Below, piece after piece: positions 26,262 to 35,864 of a stretch of 64,000 bases of DNA. The DNA is from Nocardia elegans NBRC 108235 (GTDB lineage Bacteria > Actinomycetota > Actinomycetes > Mycobacteriales > Mycobacteriaceae). The notes beneath the pieces are model-generated. The model was not told the origin of the DNA and did no database searches. It was given only the letters and a program-made list of their open reading frames with translations. The stretch is taken from positions 186,001-250,000 of the forward strand of contig NZ_BDBF01000002.1 of assembly GCF_001612845.1 (NCBI RefSeq). Direction: 5' to 3'. The translations under genes and the position numbers were made by a program. Numbering within the stretch: the first letter of the stretch is position 1; the number at the start of each line of letters is the position of its first letter.

Positions 26262-27128
26262 ATGCCCCAGCTCGCGACCCTGCCGACCGACACCGGCCTC
26301 GATCGGGCGGTGGAGGTGCTGACGGGTCGGCGGATCGTGGTCCTGACCGGGGCCGGCATGTCGACCGACAGCGGTATCCCCGACTATCGCGGGCCGGATT
26401 CGCCGCCCCGCAATCCGATGACCTATCAGCAGTTCGTCGGTGATCCGGTGTTCCGGCGGCGCTACTGGGCGCGCAATCACGTCGGCTGGCGGCGGATGGA
26501 CGCGGCGCGGCCCAATCTCGGCCATCGCGCCCTGTCCCGGCTCGAACGTGCGGGCGTGGTCAGCGGGCTGATCACGCAGAATGTGGACCTGCTGCACACC
26601 AAGGCCGGGCACCGCGCCGTCATCGATCTGCACGGCACCTATGCGCGGGTGCGCTGCCTGTCGTGCCACGGACTGATCTCGCGCATGACACTCGCCGATC
26701 GGCTGGAAGCGGCCAACCCCGGCTTCGCCGAACTGGCGACCGCCACGGGTATCGAGGTGGCGCCGGACGCGGACGCCGTGGTCGGCGAGACTGACAGCTT
26801 CCGCATGGTCGACTGCACCGACTGCGGCGGCATGTTGAAGCCCGATATCGTCTACTTCGGCGAGAACGTCCCGAAAGATCGGGTGGCCGAGGCGTTTTCG
26901 ATGGTCGATGCGGCCGACGCGATGGTCGTCGCGGGTTCTTCGCTGACGGTCATGTCCGGGCTGCGCTTCGTCCGCCGGGCCGCGAAATCCGGTAAACCCG
27001 TCGTGATCGTGAACCGCGGCGCCACGCGAGGGGACGAATTGGCCACCGTCCGTATCGATTCCGGCTGCTCGCCCACCCTCGCGGCGCTCGCCGACGCGCT
27101 GACTCCGCCCGCCACCGTCTCGGTATAG
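26262..27128 (+). CDS. Sir2-family NAD-dependent protein deacylase, class II-like
   Basis: A 288-residue sirtuin with GAGMSTDSGIPDYRG for NAD binding, TQNVDLLH, catalytic His 124 in IDLHGTYAR, and four zinc cysteines as CLSC (132, 135) and CTDC (185, 188). The STxSGIPDYR form points to class II (SIRT4-like) sirtuins, which often remove acyl groups other than acetyl or act as lipoamidases. It ends against a hairpin shared with the ATP synthase operon. The start at 26262 follows a usual spacing but has a weak ribosome site. Confidence 0.9.
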   Translation: MPQLATLPTDTGLDRAVEVLTGRRIVVLTGAGMSTDSGIPDYRGPDSPPRNPMTYQQFVGDPVFRRRYWARNHVGWRRMDAARPNLGHRALSRLERAGVVSGLITQNVDLLHTKAGHRAVIDLHGTYARVRCLSCHGLISRMTLADRLEAANPGFAELATATGIEVAPDADAVVGETDSFRMVDCTDCGGMLKPDIVYFGENVPKDRVAEAFSMVDAADAMVVAGSSLTVMSGLRFVRRAAKSGKPVVIVNRGATRGDELATVRIDSGCSPTLAALADALTPPATVSV

Positions 27129-27131
27129 AAA

Positions 27132-27167
27132 CGAGTAGCCGGTGGGCCGTGGCCCGCCGGCTACTCG
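27132..27167. terminator. terminator hairpin between the sirtuin gene and the F0 operon
   Basis: A 16-base stem with one wobble pair (arms 27132-27147 and 27152-27167, four-base loop) lies between the two convergent genes. On the minus strand it is followed by TTTCTAT, so it looks like an intrinsic terminator for the ATP synthase operon right after the truncated b-like gene. It may also act on the plus strand. Confidence 0.75.
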
Positions 27168-27177
27168 CCAACGATGT

Positions 27178-27753
27178 TCAGTTCCAGCCCGGTTGGGCCT
27201 GCCGCTTGACCGACGACGAGTTGGCCAAGATCTCCAGGTCCTCGAGGAACCGTTCGATACTGTCCGACTTCGCCTCCGGGGTGGCCACCTGGTCGCGCAC
27301 CTTTTCCTCGGTGATCGCCAGCATCGCGGCCGCCAGATCCGTTTCCAGATCGCGCACCATCTGGCGACGCAGCTGGGCGACCTGATCGCGACCCTGCCGT
27401 CGCACCCGTTCGACTTCCGCCGCGGCCGCTTCTCGCATCTGCGCCACGATGTACTCGGCGTCGGCGCGCGCGTCGGCGCGAATCTGGTCGAGTTCGGCGT
27501 GCGCTTCGGTGATGGCGTTCGCGTAGGAGCGCTTGGCCTCTTCCAGCTGTTGCGCGGCGTGATCGCTTTCGGTGAGCTGCTTGGCGATCGCGTCCTGACT
27601 CTTCGCCATCAACCTCTTCACCGGCGGGACAACCCATTTCCAGATGATGAAGACGATGACGGCGAAGCCGAACAGCTGACTGAAGAAGACCGGCCAGTCG
27701 AAGGTGATCTCGTATCCGCCTGCGGCAAGCACACCGCCGCTGGTGTCAATCAT
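27178..27753 (-). CDS. atpH: ATP synthase b-like subunit: N-terminal part of the b-delta fusion, delta domain absent
   Basis: A 191-residue protein. One membrane helix (FFSQLFGFAVIVFIIWKWVV) leads into a long charged coiled coil. It matches in order and motif (QLxGFAVIVFIIWKWVVPPV) the b-like start of mycobacterial AtpH, in which a b subunit is fused to delta in about 440 residues. Here the protein stops soon after ERFLEDLEILA and the delta part is missing. The stop is followed by a terminator, so this is not a frameshift into a neighbouring delta gene within the visible sequence. Start and the stop of atpF share one base (TAATG). Confidence 0.85.
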   Translation of the reverse strand: MIDTSGGVLAAGGYEITFDWPVFFSQLFGFAVIVFIIWKWVVPPVKRLMAKSQDAIAKQLTESDHAAQQLEEAKRSYANAITEAHAELDQIRADARADAEYIVAQMREAAAAEVERVRRQGRDQVAQLRRQMVRDLETDLAAAMLAITEEKVRDQVATPEAKSDSIERFLEDLEILANSSSVKRQAQPGWN

Positions 27754-28253
27754 TACGAATCCCTGCCCCTCCTACGACCGGCGGTGCCGGCGTGGCGACT
27801 GTCACCGACCACCTGGTCGGCGAGCGATTGGGCCAGCGGCTCGACCTCGAGTCGCAGCTCGGACTTGACGCGGTCGGCCTCGGCGCGCAGATGGGCAGCG
27901 GATTCGGCGACGATGCCGTCGACCTCCTGCTGAGCCTGCGTCCGCAGGTCGTCCATGATCGCCCGGCCCTGGGCCCGTGCCTCGTTGCGGATGTCGGCCG
28001 CCTCGGTACGGGCTTGTTCCAGCGCCGTCTCATATTTCGCCTGGGCGTCGGCGAAGACCTGTTTCGCCTCTTTGGCGTTGGCGGCGGTCGCCTCCACCCG
28101 CTCCTCGCGTTCGGTCAGCACCTTGCGGATCGGCGGAACGACGAAGAACCAGATGACTCCGAGCACGATCAGGAAAATGATCAGCTCGACGAAGAAGGTG
28201 CCGTTGGGGATGAGGAAGTTCCCCTCGGCCACCACATCGGTTCGCGCGGACAT
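27753..28253 (-). CDS. atpF: ATP synthase F0 subunit b
   Basis: A 166-residue b subunit. A short N-terminal segment with NFLIPNGTFFVELIIFLIVL is followed by one membrane helix, VVPPIRKVLTEREER and a long amphipathic coiled coil. The motif FLIPNGTFFV is the mycobacterial hallmark. The tail after about residue 150 (GTAGRRRGRDS) is short and basic. It would form the peripheral stalk dimer with the b-like product of the next gene, though the delta protein that normally caps this stalk on F1 is not encoded here. Confidence 0.92.
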   Translation of the reverse strand: MSARTDVVAEGNFLIPNGTFFVELIIFLIVLGVIWFFVVPPIRKVLTEREERVEATAANAKEAKQVFADAQAKYETALEQARTEAADIRNEARAQGRAIMDDLRTQAQQEVDGIVAESAAHLRAEADRVKSELRLEVEPLAQSLADQVVGDSRHAGTAGRRRGRDS

Positions 28254-28261
28254 CTCGCCGA

Positions 28262-29327
<1,066 letters not shown>

Positions 29328-29331
<4 letters not shown>

Positions 29332-29708
29332 GACTGCTGACGGAGCCCTCTCCACTCGGGCACAACGGTATGCAAGACGAGGATCACCTGGAACAACGCG
29401 AGTCCGAAGAAGATGCCCACACCGTTCGGGCGCGTCAGGAACGCCACGATGATCGCCAGTACGGTGACGATGATCAGCCGCGCGGCCGTCGACAAGGCCA
29501 GCGCCTGCTTATTCGGCGATTCCGAGCGGGTGATGCCGGTGACCGACCGCAATGTCAGTTGCGCGTTCAGCCAACCCAAACCCAGCCCGATACAGATGAA
29601 AACACCCAGCATCAACCGATCCAGCGGACCGGTCACCACCAAAGCCAGCACGCCGAATGCGGCTACCATGTAGCTCGCACGGCGCAGCCGGAGTTTGTCG
29701 ATACTCAC
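29328..29708 (-). CDS. atpI: AtpI-like membrane protein at the head of the F0 operon
   Basis: A 126-residue protein with four membrane segments. It resembles the mycobacterial gene ahead of atpB (Rv1303 type): [20 protein letters not shown], then [20 protein letters not shown] and a final [20 protein letters not shown]. AtpI proteins help assemble the c ring. The GTG start has only a weak ribosome site. It is the first gene of the five-gene F0-only operon. Confidence 0.85.
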
Positions 29709-30407
29709 TGCGACACCACCATCGCCGCCATCCCACCTCGTAGTAGGTCGTGATCGAGGTCAGCTTACACAGACCAACCTTCTTGCGTAGCAACATTTTT
29801 GATCTTCATATACTTGATCTTGAATTTTGCACCGGACACTCCGGGACAATTGCCCCAGCCATCGACCGGCTATCACTTTCTACGCCGTACGACCTGCAAA
29901 TGAGGGCGTTTTCCGGAACATTCGGACGCCGCGCGCAGCGGCGCGGCAATGGTAAATCAACGGTCAATACTCTGCCGCGAAACAGTAAATCCGTCGGCGC
30001 GTCGTAATCGCAATTTGTCTTGAATGCCCGAATTGCCGGGATTTCAATTCAGCGATCTATCGATGCCTTATATATATGTGCGCCTCGACGCTCGAACGCG
30101 GAGCCGCCGACGCGGCCGTGACGCCCCGGACACCCCCGGCAGGACCGGCGACAGGGTCCGCCGCGATGTCCTACCGCTCGGTAATCCCGCCCGCGTACCC
30201 CGGCTCGCTTGCACAAATTTTGTGTTCTACCAGGCATTCCCGGACATTTTACTGCCGAAGGGTTACCGTGTCTGCTGCTGGGTACATCACCCACCGGGTC
30301 GCTCCGGCCCGCCCGATGAGGGAAACCGAAGTTCCCGAGAGACGCCTGGTGGTTTCTGGTCTCTCGCCATGCTTGGTCGCAGCTTCACACGTTGAGGAGG
30401 CAGTACC
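29709..30407. promoter_or_regulatory. 699-base divergent promoter and leader region, no convincing gene
   Basis: The region separates the divergent atp operon and the GT4 gene. It is AT-richer than its surroundings near 29790-29830 and 30060-30080, where promoters are likely. It contains the inverted repeat CACAAATTTTGTG (30212-30224). Ahead of the GT4 ribosome site there are two adjacent hairpins: GGGAA/TTCCC (30320-30336) and CGAGAGAC/GTCTCTCG (30336-30366). Short open frames exist but have poor codon use and no recognisable product. Confidence 0.5.
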
Positions 30408-31781
30408 ATGAGCAGTAACCCGTCAGGCTCGGATTCCTCGGGCCCGTCCGGCTCCAGTCCCGTCGAGTACGACGACTCCCTGCACTATCCGGAATCGGAG
30501 TACTCGGCCTCTTTGTCCAGCGCATCGTTGTCCAGCGCATCGTTGTCCGGCGCATCGCTGTCCGGCGCTTCCGCGACCGGCGCCCTGCGCGGCACCACGT
30601 TGGAGGACGCTTCACTGGCGGACTCGGAATCCTTGATCTACCGGCTCCACGAACCCGGCGCGTCCTTACACATCGTGATGGTCGCACCGCCGTACTTCGA
30701 AGTGCCGCCTGCCGGTTACGGCGGCGTCGAAGCCGTGGTGGCTCAACTGGCGGACGCACTGGTAGCACGTGGGCACCGGGTGACCCTGCTGGGCGCCGGC
30801 CGCTCCGGGACTACTGCACGGTTCATCCGGGTATGGGACGACATCCTCGCCGAACGCCTCGGCGATCCGTTCCCGGAGGTGCTCAACGCGCTCAAGGTTC
30901 GGCGCATCATCACCGAATTGGCGCAGACCGAACGGATCGACGTCGTTCACGACCACACCTTCGCGGGGCCGCTGAACGCTCCGATGTACTCCGCTCTCGG
31001 CATTCCGACCGTCGTCACCGTGCACGGTCCGGTCGACGGGGAAGCGCAGGAGTACTACAGCTCGCTGACCGATACCGCGCAGTTCGTCGCGATCAGCGAT
31101 CGGCAACGCTCCCTGGCGGAGAATCTCAACTGGGTCGGCCGCGTCTACAACACGGTCCGCCCCGCGGAATGGCCGTTCCAGACCCGCAAACAGGACTTCG
31201 GCCTGTTTCTGGGGCGCTACGCCCCCTACAAGGGTCCCGACCTGGCCCTGCACGCCGCACACGAGGCGGGGATGCCGCTGGTGCTGGCGGCGAAGATGAA
31301 CGAACCCCCGGAGAAGGCCTACTTCGAAAACGCGGTGCGGCCGCTGCTGCGCGACACCGATTTCGTCTTCGGTGAGGCCGACCAGATCGCGAAGCGGCTG
31401 CTGCTCGCCTCGGCGCGCTGCCTGCTGTTCCCGATTCGCTGGGAGGAGCCGTTCGGCATCGTGATGATCGAGGCGATGGCCTGCGGCACCCCCGTGGTAG
31501 CCCTGCGCGGCGGCGCGGTCGAAGAGGTCGTCGACCACGGGGTCACGGGCATCATCTGCGACGATCCCGCCGAACTGCCGGCGGCCATCGCCGCGGCCGA
31601 CGATATCGACCCGGCCGCCTGCCGGCGCCGGGTGGTGGAGAAGTTCTCCGTCGACCAGTTGGGCGCCGGATACGAGGCCGCCTACTACGCGGCGATCGAC
31701 AAACTCGCCGGCGTCCCGGTACCCGTCGCATCCGACGGCGTCCCCCTGATCCGCCCGCTCTCGGCCGTCGGAAACGGCTGA
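30408..31781 (+). CDS. GT4-family glycosyltransferase with repetitive N-terminal extension
   Basis: A 457-residue protein. Residues 1-80 are Ser-rich and disordered-looking, with tandem ASLSS/ASLSG units. The GT-B core follows: N-terminal half from HIVMVAPPYFEVPPAGYGG with VVHDHTFAGPLNAP, and C-terminal half with FLGRYAPYKGPDLALHAA and the donor-binding EEPFGIVMIEAMACGTPVVA, which holds the E-x7-E motif of GT4 enzymes. Transfer of a sugar to a sugar, lipid or small molecule is likely; donor unknown. ATG 30408 is preceded by GAGGAGG and a structured leader. Confidence 0.8.
   Translation: MSSNPSGSDSSGPSGSSPVEYDDSLHYPESEYSASLSSASLSSASLSGASLSGASATGALRGTTLEDASLADSESLIYRLHEPGASLHIVMVAPPYFEVPPAGYGGVEAVVAQLADALVARGHRVTLLGAGRSGTTARFIRVWDDILAERLGDPFPEVLNALKVRRIITELAQTERIDVVHDHTFAGPLNAPMYSALGIPTVVTVHGPVDGEAQEYYSSLTDTAQFVAISDRQRSLAENLNWVGRVYNTVRPAEWPFQTRKQDFGLFLGRYAPYKGPDLALHAAHEAGMPLVLAAKMNEPPEKAYFENAVRPLLRDTDFVFGEADQIAKRLLLASARCLLFPIRWEEPFGIVMIEAMACGTPVVALRGGAVEEVVDHGVTGIICDDPAELPAAIAAADDIDPAACRRRVVEKFSVDQLGAGYEAAYYAAIDKLAGVPVPVASDGVPLIRPLSAVGNG
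30507..30581 (+). repeat. 15-base coding minisatellite in the GT4 gene
   Basis: Five consecutive 15-base units begin at 30507, 30522, 30537, 30552 and 30567. The central three are nearly identical (GCATCGTTGTCCAGC and variants); the first and last are degenerate. Each unit encodes Ala-Ser-Leu-Ser-Ser/Gly or a variant. Because the unit length is a multiple of three, gain or loss of copies would keep the frame. Confidence 0.85.
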
Positions 31782-31797
31782 CGCGCAGGCGAATCCA

Positions 31798-31836
31798 CCC
31801 GCATCCGGTCCGCTTCGTCGTACGACCGGATGCGGG
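31798..31836. terminator. bidirectional hairpin between convergent GT4 and MarR genes
   Basis: A perfect 13-base stem, CCCGCATCCGGTC with GACCGGATGCGGG, encloses a 13-base loop. It lies 17 bases after the GT4 stop and about 36 bases beyond the MarR stop, so it is well placed to end both transcripts. Confidence 0.7.
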
Positions 31837-31872
31837 CGTCCTCGGGAGAAGCGGAGCGAGTCGTCTCGAGAG

Positions 31873-32466
31873 TCAGCGGGGCAGCCCGCCGAACCGTCCC
31901 TCCCACCGCACCAGCACATCGGCCAGAATGCGAGCGAGTTCGCGCTGGTCGTCGTCGGGTAGTCCGGACAGCAATCCGGCCTCGTAGGCCAGCTGTCGCG
32001 GCATCAGCCGATCGATCAGCGCGCGGCCGTCCGCGGTCAACGCGATATGGGAGACCCGCCGGTCCCTCGTGTCGGCCCGACGGCCGACCAGCCCGCACTC
32101 TTCCAGCCCCCGCAGCCGCTTGGTCACGGCCGCGGGCGAGGCGAACGTTTCGCGCGCCAGCCGGCCCGGCGTGAGTTCACCGCCGACCCGCCGCAGCGCC
32201 AGCAGAATGTCGAATTCCGGTCGAGCCAGTTCTTCGTCGCCGAGCGGGGCGTCGGCGACCTGTTGCAGCAGGGCCGCACAGCGAGTGATGCGGCCGATCA
32301 CCGCGATCGGACGCAGATCGAGTTCCGGTGCGGCCCGCGCCCACTGCCGCATCACCTCGGCGACGGCATCGTCGGCTACCGCGTTCTCGGCCGCATTCTC
32401 TGTGGCGTTTGCGGTGGCGTCTTCGAGGACCGGGGAAGGAGAGCCGGCCGGAGTCCGCGCGGTCAT
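31873..32466 (-). CDS. MarR-family transcriptional regulator
   Basis: A 197-residue regulator. An unusual low-complexity N-terminal tail (ATANATENAAENAVADDAVA) precedes a MarR core with LLALRRVGGELTPGRLARET, the recognition helix FASPAAVTKRLRGLEECGLV and the wing RRADTRDRRVSHIALTADG. Its ATG shares a base with the stop of the FUSC transporter (TGATG), so the two are translationally coupled. It probably represses its own operon through the site at 34256. Confidence 0.85.
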   Translation of the reverse strand: MTARTPAGSPSPVLEDATANATENAAENAVADDAVAEVMRQWARAAPELDLRPIAVIGRITRCAALLQQVADAPLGDEELARPEFDILLALRRVGGELTPGRLARETFASPAAVTKRLRGLEECGLVGRRADTRDRRVSHIALTADGRALIDRLMPRQLAYEAGLLSGLPDDDQRELARILADVLVRWEGRFGGLPR

Positions 32467-34238
32467 CACGACACCGCCGCAAAGGTTCCGACCGGCAAGC
32501 GATCCAGGAGCTGATGTCCGGTGCGTTCCGCGGCGACGATGCGTTCGTCGGGGAGCGGAGCACTCCACCATTCCCCCGCCGCGGTATCGGCGCACGTGCG
32601 AACCTCGATCAGGGCCGCCGCGAGCCGAGCCCGGTCAGCCGGGGCGGCGGTGCCGGAGTCCACCGCCCGGCGGGCGCGGCCGATCGCGGCATCGAGGTCG
32701 CCCAGCGCCGCCGCCACCCGGTCGGTGACCCGGCGATTGGGGATGGCGAAGCAGATCAGGACCGCGACCACCGCACCTACACAGGTGTCGAGCCAGCGAT
32801 CGAGTCCGAGCTCGGAGGCCGGTCGCGGGGTGGCGAACTCCACCATCGCCAGGGCCATCGGGGTGATGAACACCGAAGCGACCCAATAGTTCCGGGAGAT
32901 GGTGGCCTCGACGATCACCTGGCAGATCAGCGCCATCACCACCAGCGCGACGGCGCTGTGCGCCCACGGCGCCACCGCCGTGAACAGCGCGACACCCACG
33001 AGATTGCCCAGCACGCGTTGCACAGTACGCTGCCACGACTGCGCGGTATTGACGACGATCAGGACCGCGGCGGTCATGACGGCCCAGTACGGACGATTCA
33101 CGCCCAGCGCCAACGAGATCCAGCCCGCCGCCGCGGCGCCGAGGGTGACGCGGGTGGCGAGCGGCAGTCCGGGGGCGCCGGGCAGGAAGGCGCGGCCCAC
33201 GCGCCGCAACGCCGCCCCGCGGACGGCACCGGTTCGGCCGAGGCCGATACCGCGAATCTCGGACTCTTCGGCTGCGGCGCAATGGATCCGGGGTACCTCG
33301 AGGCCGCTGCGCAGGGCCCGGGCGTACCGGTCGAGGGTGTCGGCGCCGGCCTCGGCGTCGATTCGGGTTCGATCTCGTGCCGTCGCGAAATCCGATGCCG
33401 CGGTGTCATTCTCGGCGTCGGAGGGGTACAGCAGGTATTCGGGACCGGCGGGCCTGGTTGTGGCGGCGAGGGTTTCGGCGCGAGCGAGCAGACCGGCCAG
33501 CGCGGTGAGTTGCGCCGTGGTGCGAGCCGTCGCGGGCACCCTGGACAGCGCGGTCCATCCGGCCTGCACGGCGACCGCGGCGTCGTGCCGGGCGCGCGGC
33601 ACTCCCACATCGCCGAGTGGCACCCGCAGCAGCCGGGCGGTCGGTTCCAGGGCCCGTGCCACGGCCAGTCGTTGCGGCCCGTGCGGGCGGACCAGCGCCG
33701 GAGCCATACAGACACACCACGCCAGGACGCCGCCCAGCAGGATCAAGGCGAGGTGACCGGGAAGTTGTCCGGCACGCTGCGGGATGAAAGCCGCGCTGGA
33801 GACCACGAACGTGAAGATGATGTTGCCGGGCGGCCCCATCCGGGAGGCGTCGCAGACCAGCTTGTACAACCCGGCGAGCACCGCGATCACCAGGACCCGC
33901 ACCGCCGCGGATTCGATCAGCGCCGACGCGGCCAAGGCGACCGCGGTGCCGGCGAACATCCCGAGCACCACCCAGGCCAGGGTCCGGCCGCGGGCGGCGT
34001 ACGGCAGGCCGTGCCCGTACAGGGCGCACAGACCGCCGGCGCTGGTGTAGAAGGCCAGCTGCACCTGCCCGGTCGCCAGCAGCACGACCTCCGGTCCGCC
34101 GATCGCGATCAGCGCGCACAGCGCGGACTGGCACCAGGTGTCGGCGACCGGACGCATCCGGAAGACCCCGCGCAGCGACAGCATCCGCAGCGTGGTGCGG
34201 ATACCGGCAGCCGGGGAGGACGAGGCACGATGCGACAC
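32466..34238 (-). CDS. FUSC-family membrane protein, aromatic-acid or fusaric-acid exporter-like
   Basis: A 590-residue protein with two blocks of membrane helices, around residues 35-180 and 355-470, each followed by a soluble part. The second block contains the FUSC signature GVNRPYWAVMTAAVLIVVNT and QRTVQRVLGNLVGVALFTAV. Such proteins export aromatic carboxylates or other small molecules, often under MarR control, which fits the coupled downstream gene. The GTG start at 34238 is close to the operator-like palindrome at 34256. Confidence 0.8.
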   Translation of the reverse strand: MSHRASSSPAAGIRTTLRMLSLRGVFRMRPVADTWCQSALCALIAIGGPEVVLLATGQVQLAFYTSAGGLCALYGHGLPYAARGRTLAWVVLGMFAGTAVALAASALIESAAVRVLVIAVLAGLYKLVCDASRMGPPGNIIFTFVVSSAAFIPQRAGQLPGHLALILLGGVLAWCVCMAPALVRPHGPQRLAVARALEPTARLLRVPLGDVGVPRARHDAAVAVQAGWTALSRVPATARTTAQLTALAGLLARAETLAATTRPAGPEYLLYPSDAENDTAASDFATARDRTRIDAEAGADTLDRYARALRSGLEVPRIHCAAAEESEIRGIGLGRTGAVRGAALRRVGRAFLPGAPGLPLATRVTLGAAAAGWISLALGVNRPYWAVMTAAVLIVVNTAQSWQRTVQRVLGNLVGVALFTAVAPWAHSAVALVVMALICQVIVEATISRNYWVASVFITPMALAMVEFATPRPASELGLDRWLDTCVGAVVAVLICFAIPNRRVTDRVAAALGDLDAAIGRARRAVDSGTAAPADRARLAAALIEVRTCADTAAGEWWSAPLPDERIVAAERTGHQLLDRLPVGTFAAVS

Positions 34239-34255
34239 CCGAGAAGGTTAACAGG

Positions 34256-34273
34256 TATTTTACTAGGAAACTA
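34256..34273. promoter_or_regulatory. imperfect palindrome in the FUSC-MarR promoter
   Basis: TATTTTACTAGGAAACTA has a CTAG centre and arms matching at five of seven positions, which is the size and style of MarR operators. It lies 18 bases upstream of the GTG start of the FUSC gene in an AT-rich patch likely to hold the promoter. Confidence 0.5.
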
Positions 34274-34501
34274 TATGAGCGCACTCACGCCCGCCGCACG
34301 GACGGACATGGGTAGCCGGTTGGGCACCCGACACCATCCGGCCCCGGCGCAATTCGCCGGCATTCGGTCGCCATATTGCGAATGCAGAATGTGCTCGCGA
34401 AAAACGCGCGGCGAGTTATCCGGAACACCGTGCCACACATTTTGCGGGCATCGGAAATCACGGATTCCCCGAAGTCCGAATACGCGTCAGGACACGATTC
34501 G

Positions 34502-35539
34502 CTATCGATTTCGGGTCAGCGACTGCCGGTAAGCCCGCGGCGACATCCCCATCCATCGGGTGAAGGCGTGAGTGAAATTAGCCGTTTCCGCATATCCGAG
34601 TCGGCGGGCCACATCCTCGACCGTCGACCCGGCGCGCAGCAACTCCGCCGCGGTGCTCTCGCGCATGGTGTTGAGCAGGCCACGGAAGCTGGCGCCCTCG
34701 GCGGCGAGCTGGCGACGCAGCGTACGGACGTTGATGTGCAGCTCGGCGGCCACTTCGGCCATCGACGGCACCGAACCCGGTTCGCGCAGCAGGCGCTCGC
34801 GGACCAGTGTCGACAACTTCCAGCCGCCGTCGAGCAGAACCTGCAGCGCCTCGCGGCACTGTCGCTCGATCAGATTCGCGGTATGCGAATCGGCATGTGG
34901 CATGCGCAGATCCAGGAACGAGCGCGGCAGGACCAGCGCGGTACGCGGGCAGTCGCTGAGGATGGTGTCGATCGAGGCGAACTCGGCCAGTGCGGCGGCC
35001 CGGTCGGCGTCCAGCTCCAGTTCCAGGCGGACGGCGGGAATGGTCACGTCGAGCGCCCGGCCGGCCACGAAGATCAGCGCCACCTCGCGTTCGACGAAGA
35101 ATCCACGCAGGTCGGCAGGTATTCCCGAGCCGTCGGCCACCAGCGCGACCTCGTCGCCACCGGACTCGTCGAGATGATAGCGCGCCGCGACCGAGACCAG
35201 ATCCTGATAGCGGACCGCGATGTTCAGCACATCGCGCATGGTCGCGCTGGCCAGGGCCGCGAGGCCGACCAGACCGGCCTTGCCGAGCGACGCCTGCGCG
35301 GCGGTCTGCACGCCGAGCCCGGGACGATCGCCGAGCGCGCGAATGAGATTGCGAGCGACAGCGAATTCTTGATCCGGCCAAATTCGCACCTGTTCATCGG
35401 CCAGATCCGCGGGTTCGATTCCGGTGCCCGCCAATAACAGCGGTTCATCCAATCCATGCGCGAGCCCGACACTCACCATCATGCGCACACTGACGCTGCC
35501 GTGCGGTAACACATCGGACGGCGTACCGATCCCAACCAC
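34502..35539 (-). CDS. AraC-family regulator with arabinose-binding-like sensor domain
   Basis: A 345-residue regulator. The sensor domain runs to about residue 240 and contains LGKAGLVGLAALASATMRDV; the C-terminal double helix-turn-helix has MAEVAAELHINVRTLRRQL and DVARRLGYAETANFTHAF. It is the same broad subfamily as the AraC protein at 10141 but clearly different in sequence. The GTG start at 35539 is uncertain; the Met pair near residue 20 is an alternative. The gene after it on this strand is the FUSC gene, 263 bases away. Confidence 0.8.
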   Translation of the reverse strand: MVGIGTPSDVLPHGSVSVRMMVSVGLAHGLDEPLLLAGTGIEPADLADEQVRIWPDQEFAVARNLIRALGDRPGLGVQTAAQASLGKAGLVGLAALASATMRDVLNIAVRYQDLVSVAARYHLDESGGDEVALVADGSGIPADLRGFFVEREVALIFVAGRALDVTIPAVRLELELDADRAAALAEFASIDTILSDCPRTALVLPRSFLDLRMPHADSHTANLIERQCREALQVLLDGGWKLSTLVRERLLREPGSVPSMAEVAAELHINVRTLRRQLAAEGASFRGLLNTMRESTAAELLRAGSTVEDVARRLGYAETANFTHAFTRWMGMSPRAYRQSLTRNR

Positions 35540-35670
35540 AGTCCGAAATTACCAATATTCGGTCCGTTCGGCACATTCCGGCTCCCGAAAGTGGGGGCAT
35601 AACCTCGACAGACCGACATCGGCACGGGATGGCCGAAGGTCAGGCAGGGATCGAGGAGGGCGACTACACC

Positions 35671-35847
35671 GTGGACATGTTCAGTACCTGTTGGATGGAA
35701 CCGCTCGACCTCACCCCGCAGAAGGCCCATCAGATCATGCAGATGCACCGGGGCTGCCGCACCGACGAATGCCCGCGCCGCCGTGCCGCACTGCGTGTTC
35801 TGGTCGAGGCGGGCCGACTGATTCCGGATTCCTCACGGGTGCACTGA
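35671..35847 (+). CDS. small cysteine-containing conserved protein
   Basis: A 58-residue protein with three cysteines (FSTCWMEPLDL, then HRGCRTDECPRRRAAL) and a helical C-terminus (RVLVEAGRLIPDSS). The C-x4-C pair with a third Cys and nearby His could bind a metal. I recall similar short proteins of unknown function in Nocardia and Rhodococcus. The GTG at 35671 has GAGGAGGG about ten bases upstream; an ATG two codons later is also possible. It is divergent from the AraC gene and convergent with TetR. Confidence 0.6.
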   Translation: MDMFSTCWMEPLDLTPQKAHQIMQMHRGCRTDECPRRRAALRVLVEAGRLIPDSSRVH

Positions 35848-35864
35848 CACCGCCCGGGTGACGG

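Noticed and set aside
27128..27178. Frameshift hiding a delta subunit after the b-like gene
   Set aside because: Only about 50 bases separate the stop from the sirtuin stop and they are filled by a hairpin, so there is no room for a delta domain.
29750..30007. 85-codon plus-strand frame in the atp-GT4 gap
   Set aside because: No ribosome site, no recognisable fold and codon use unlike the neighbours; the region looks like promoter DNA.
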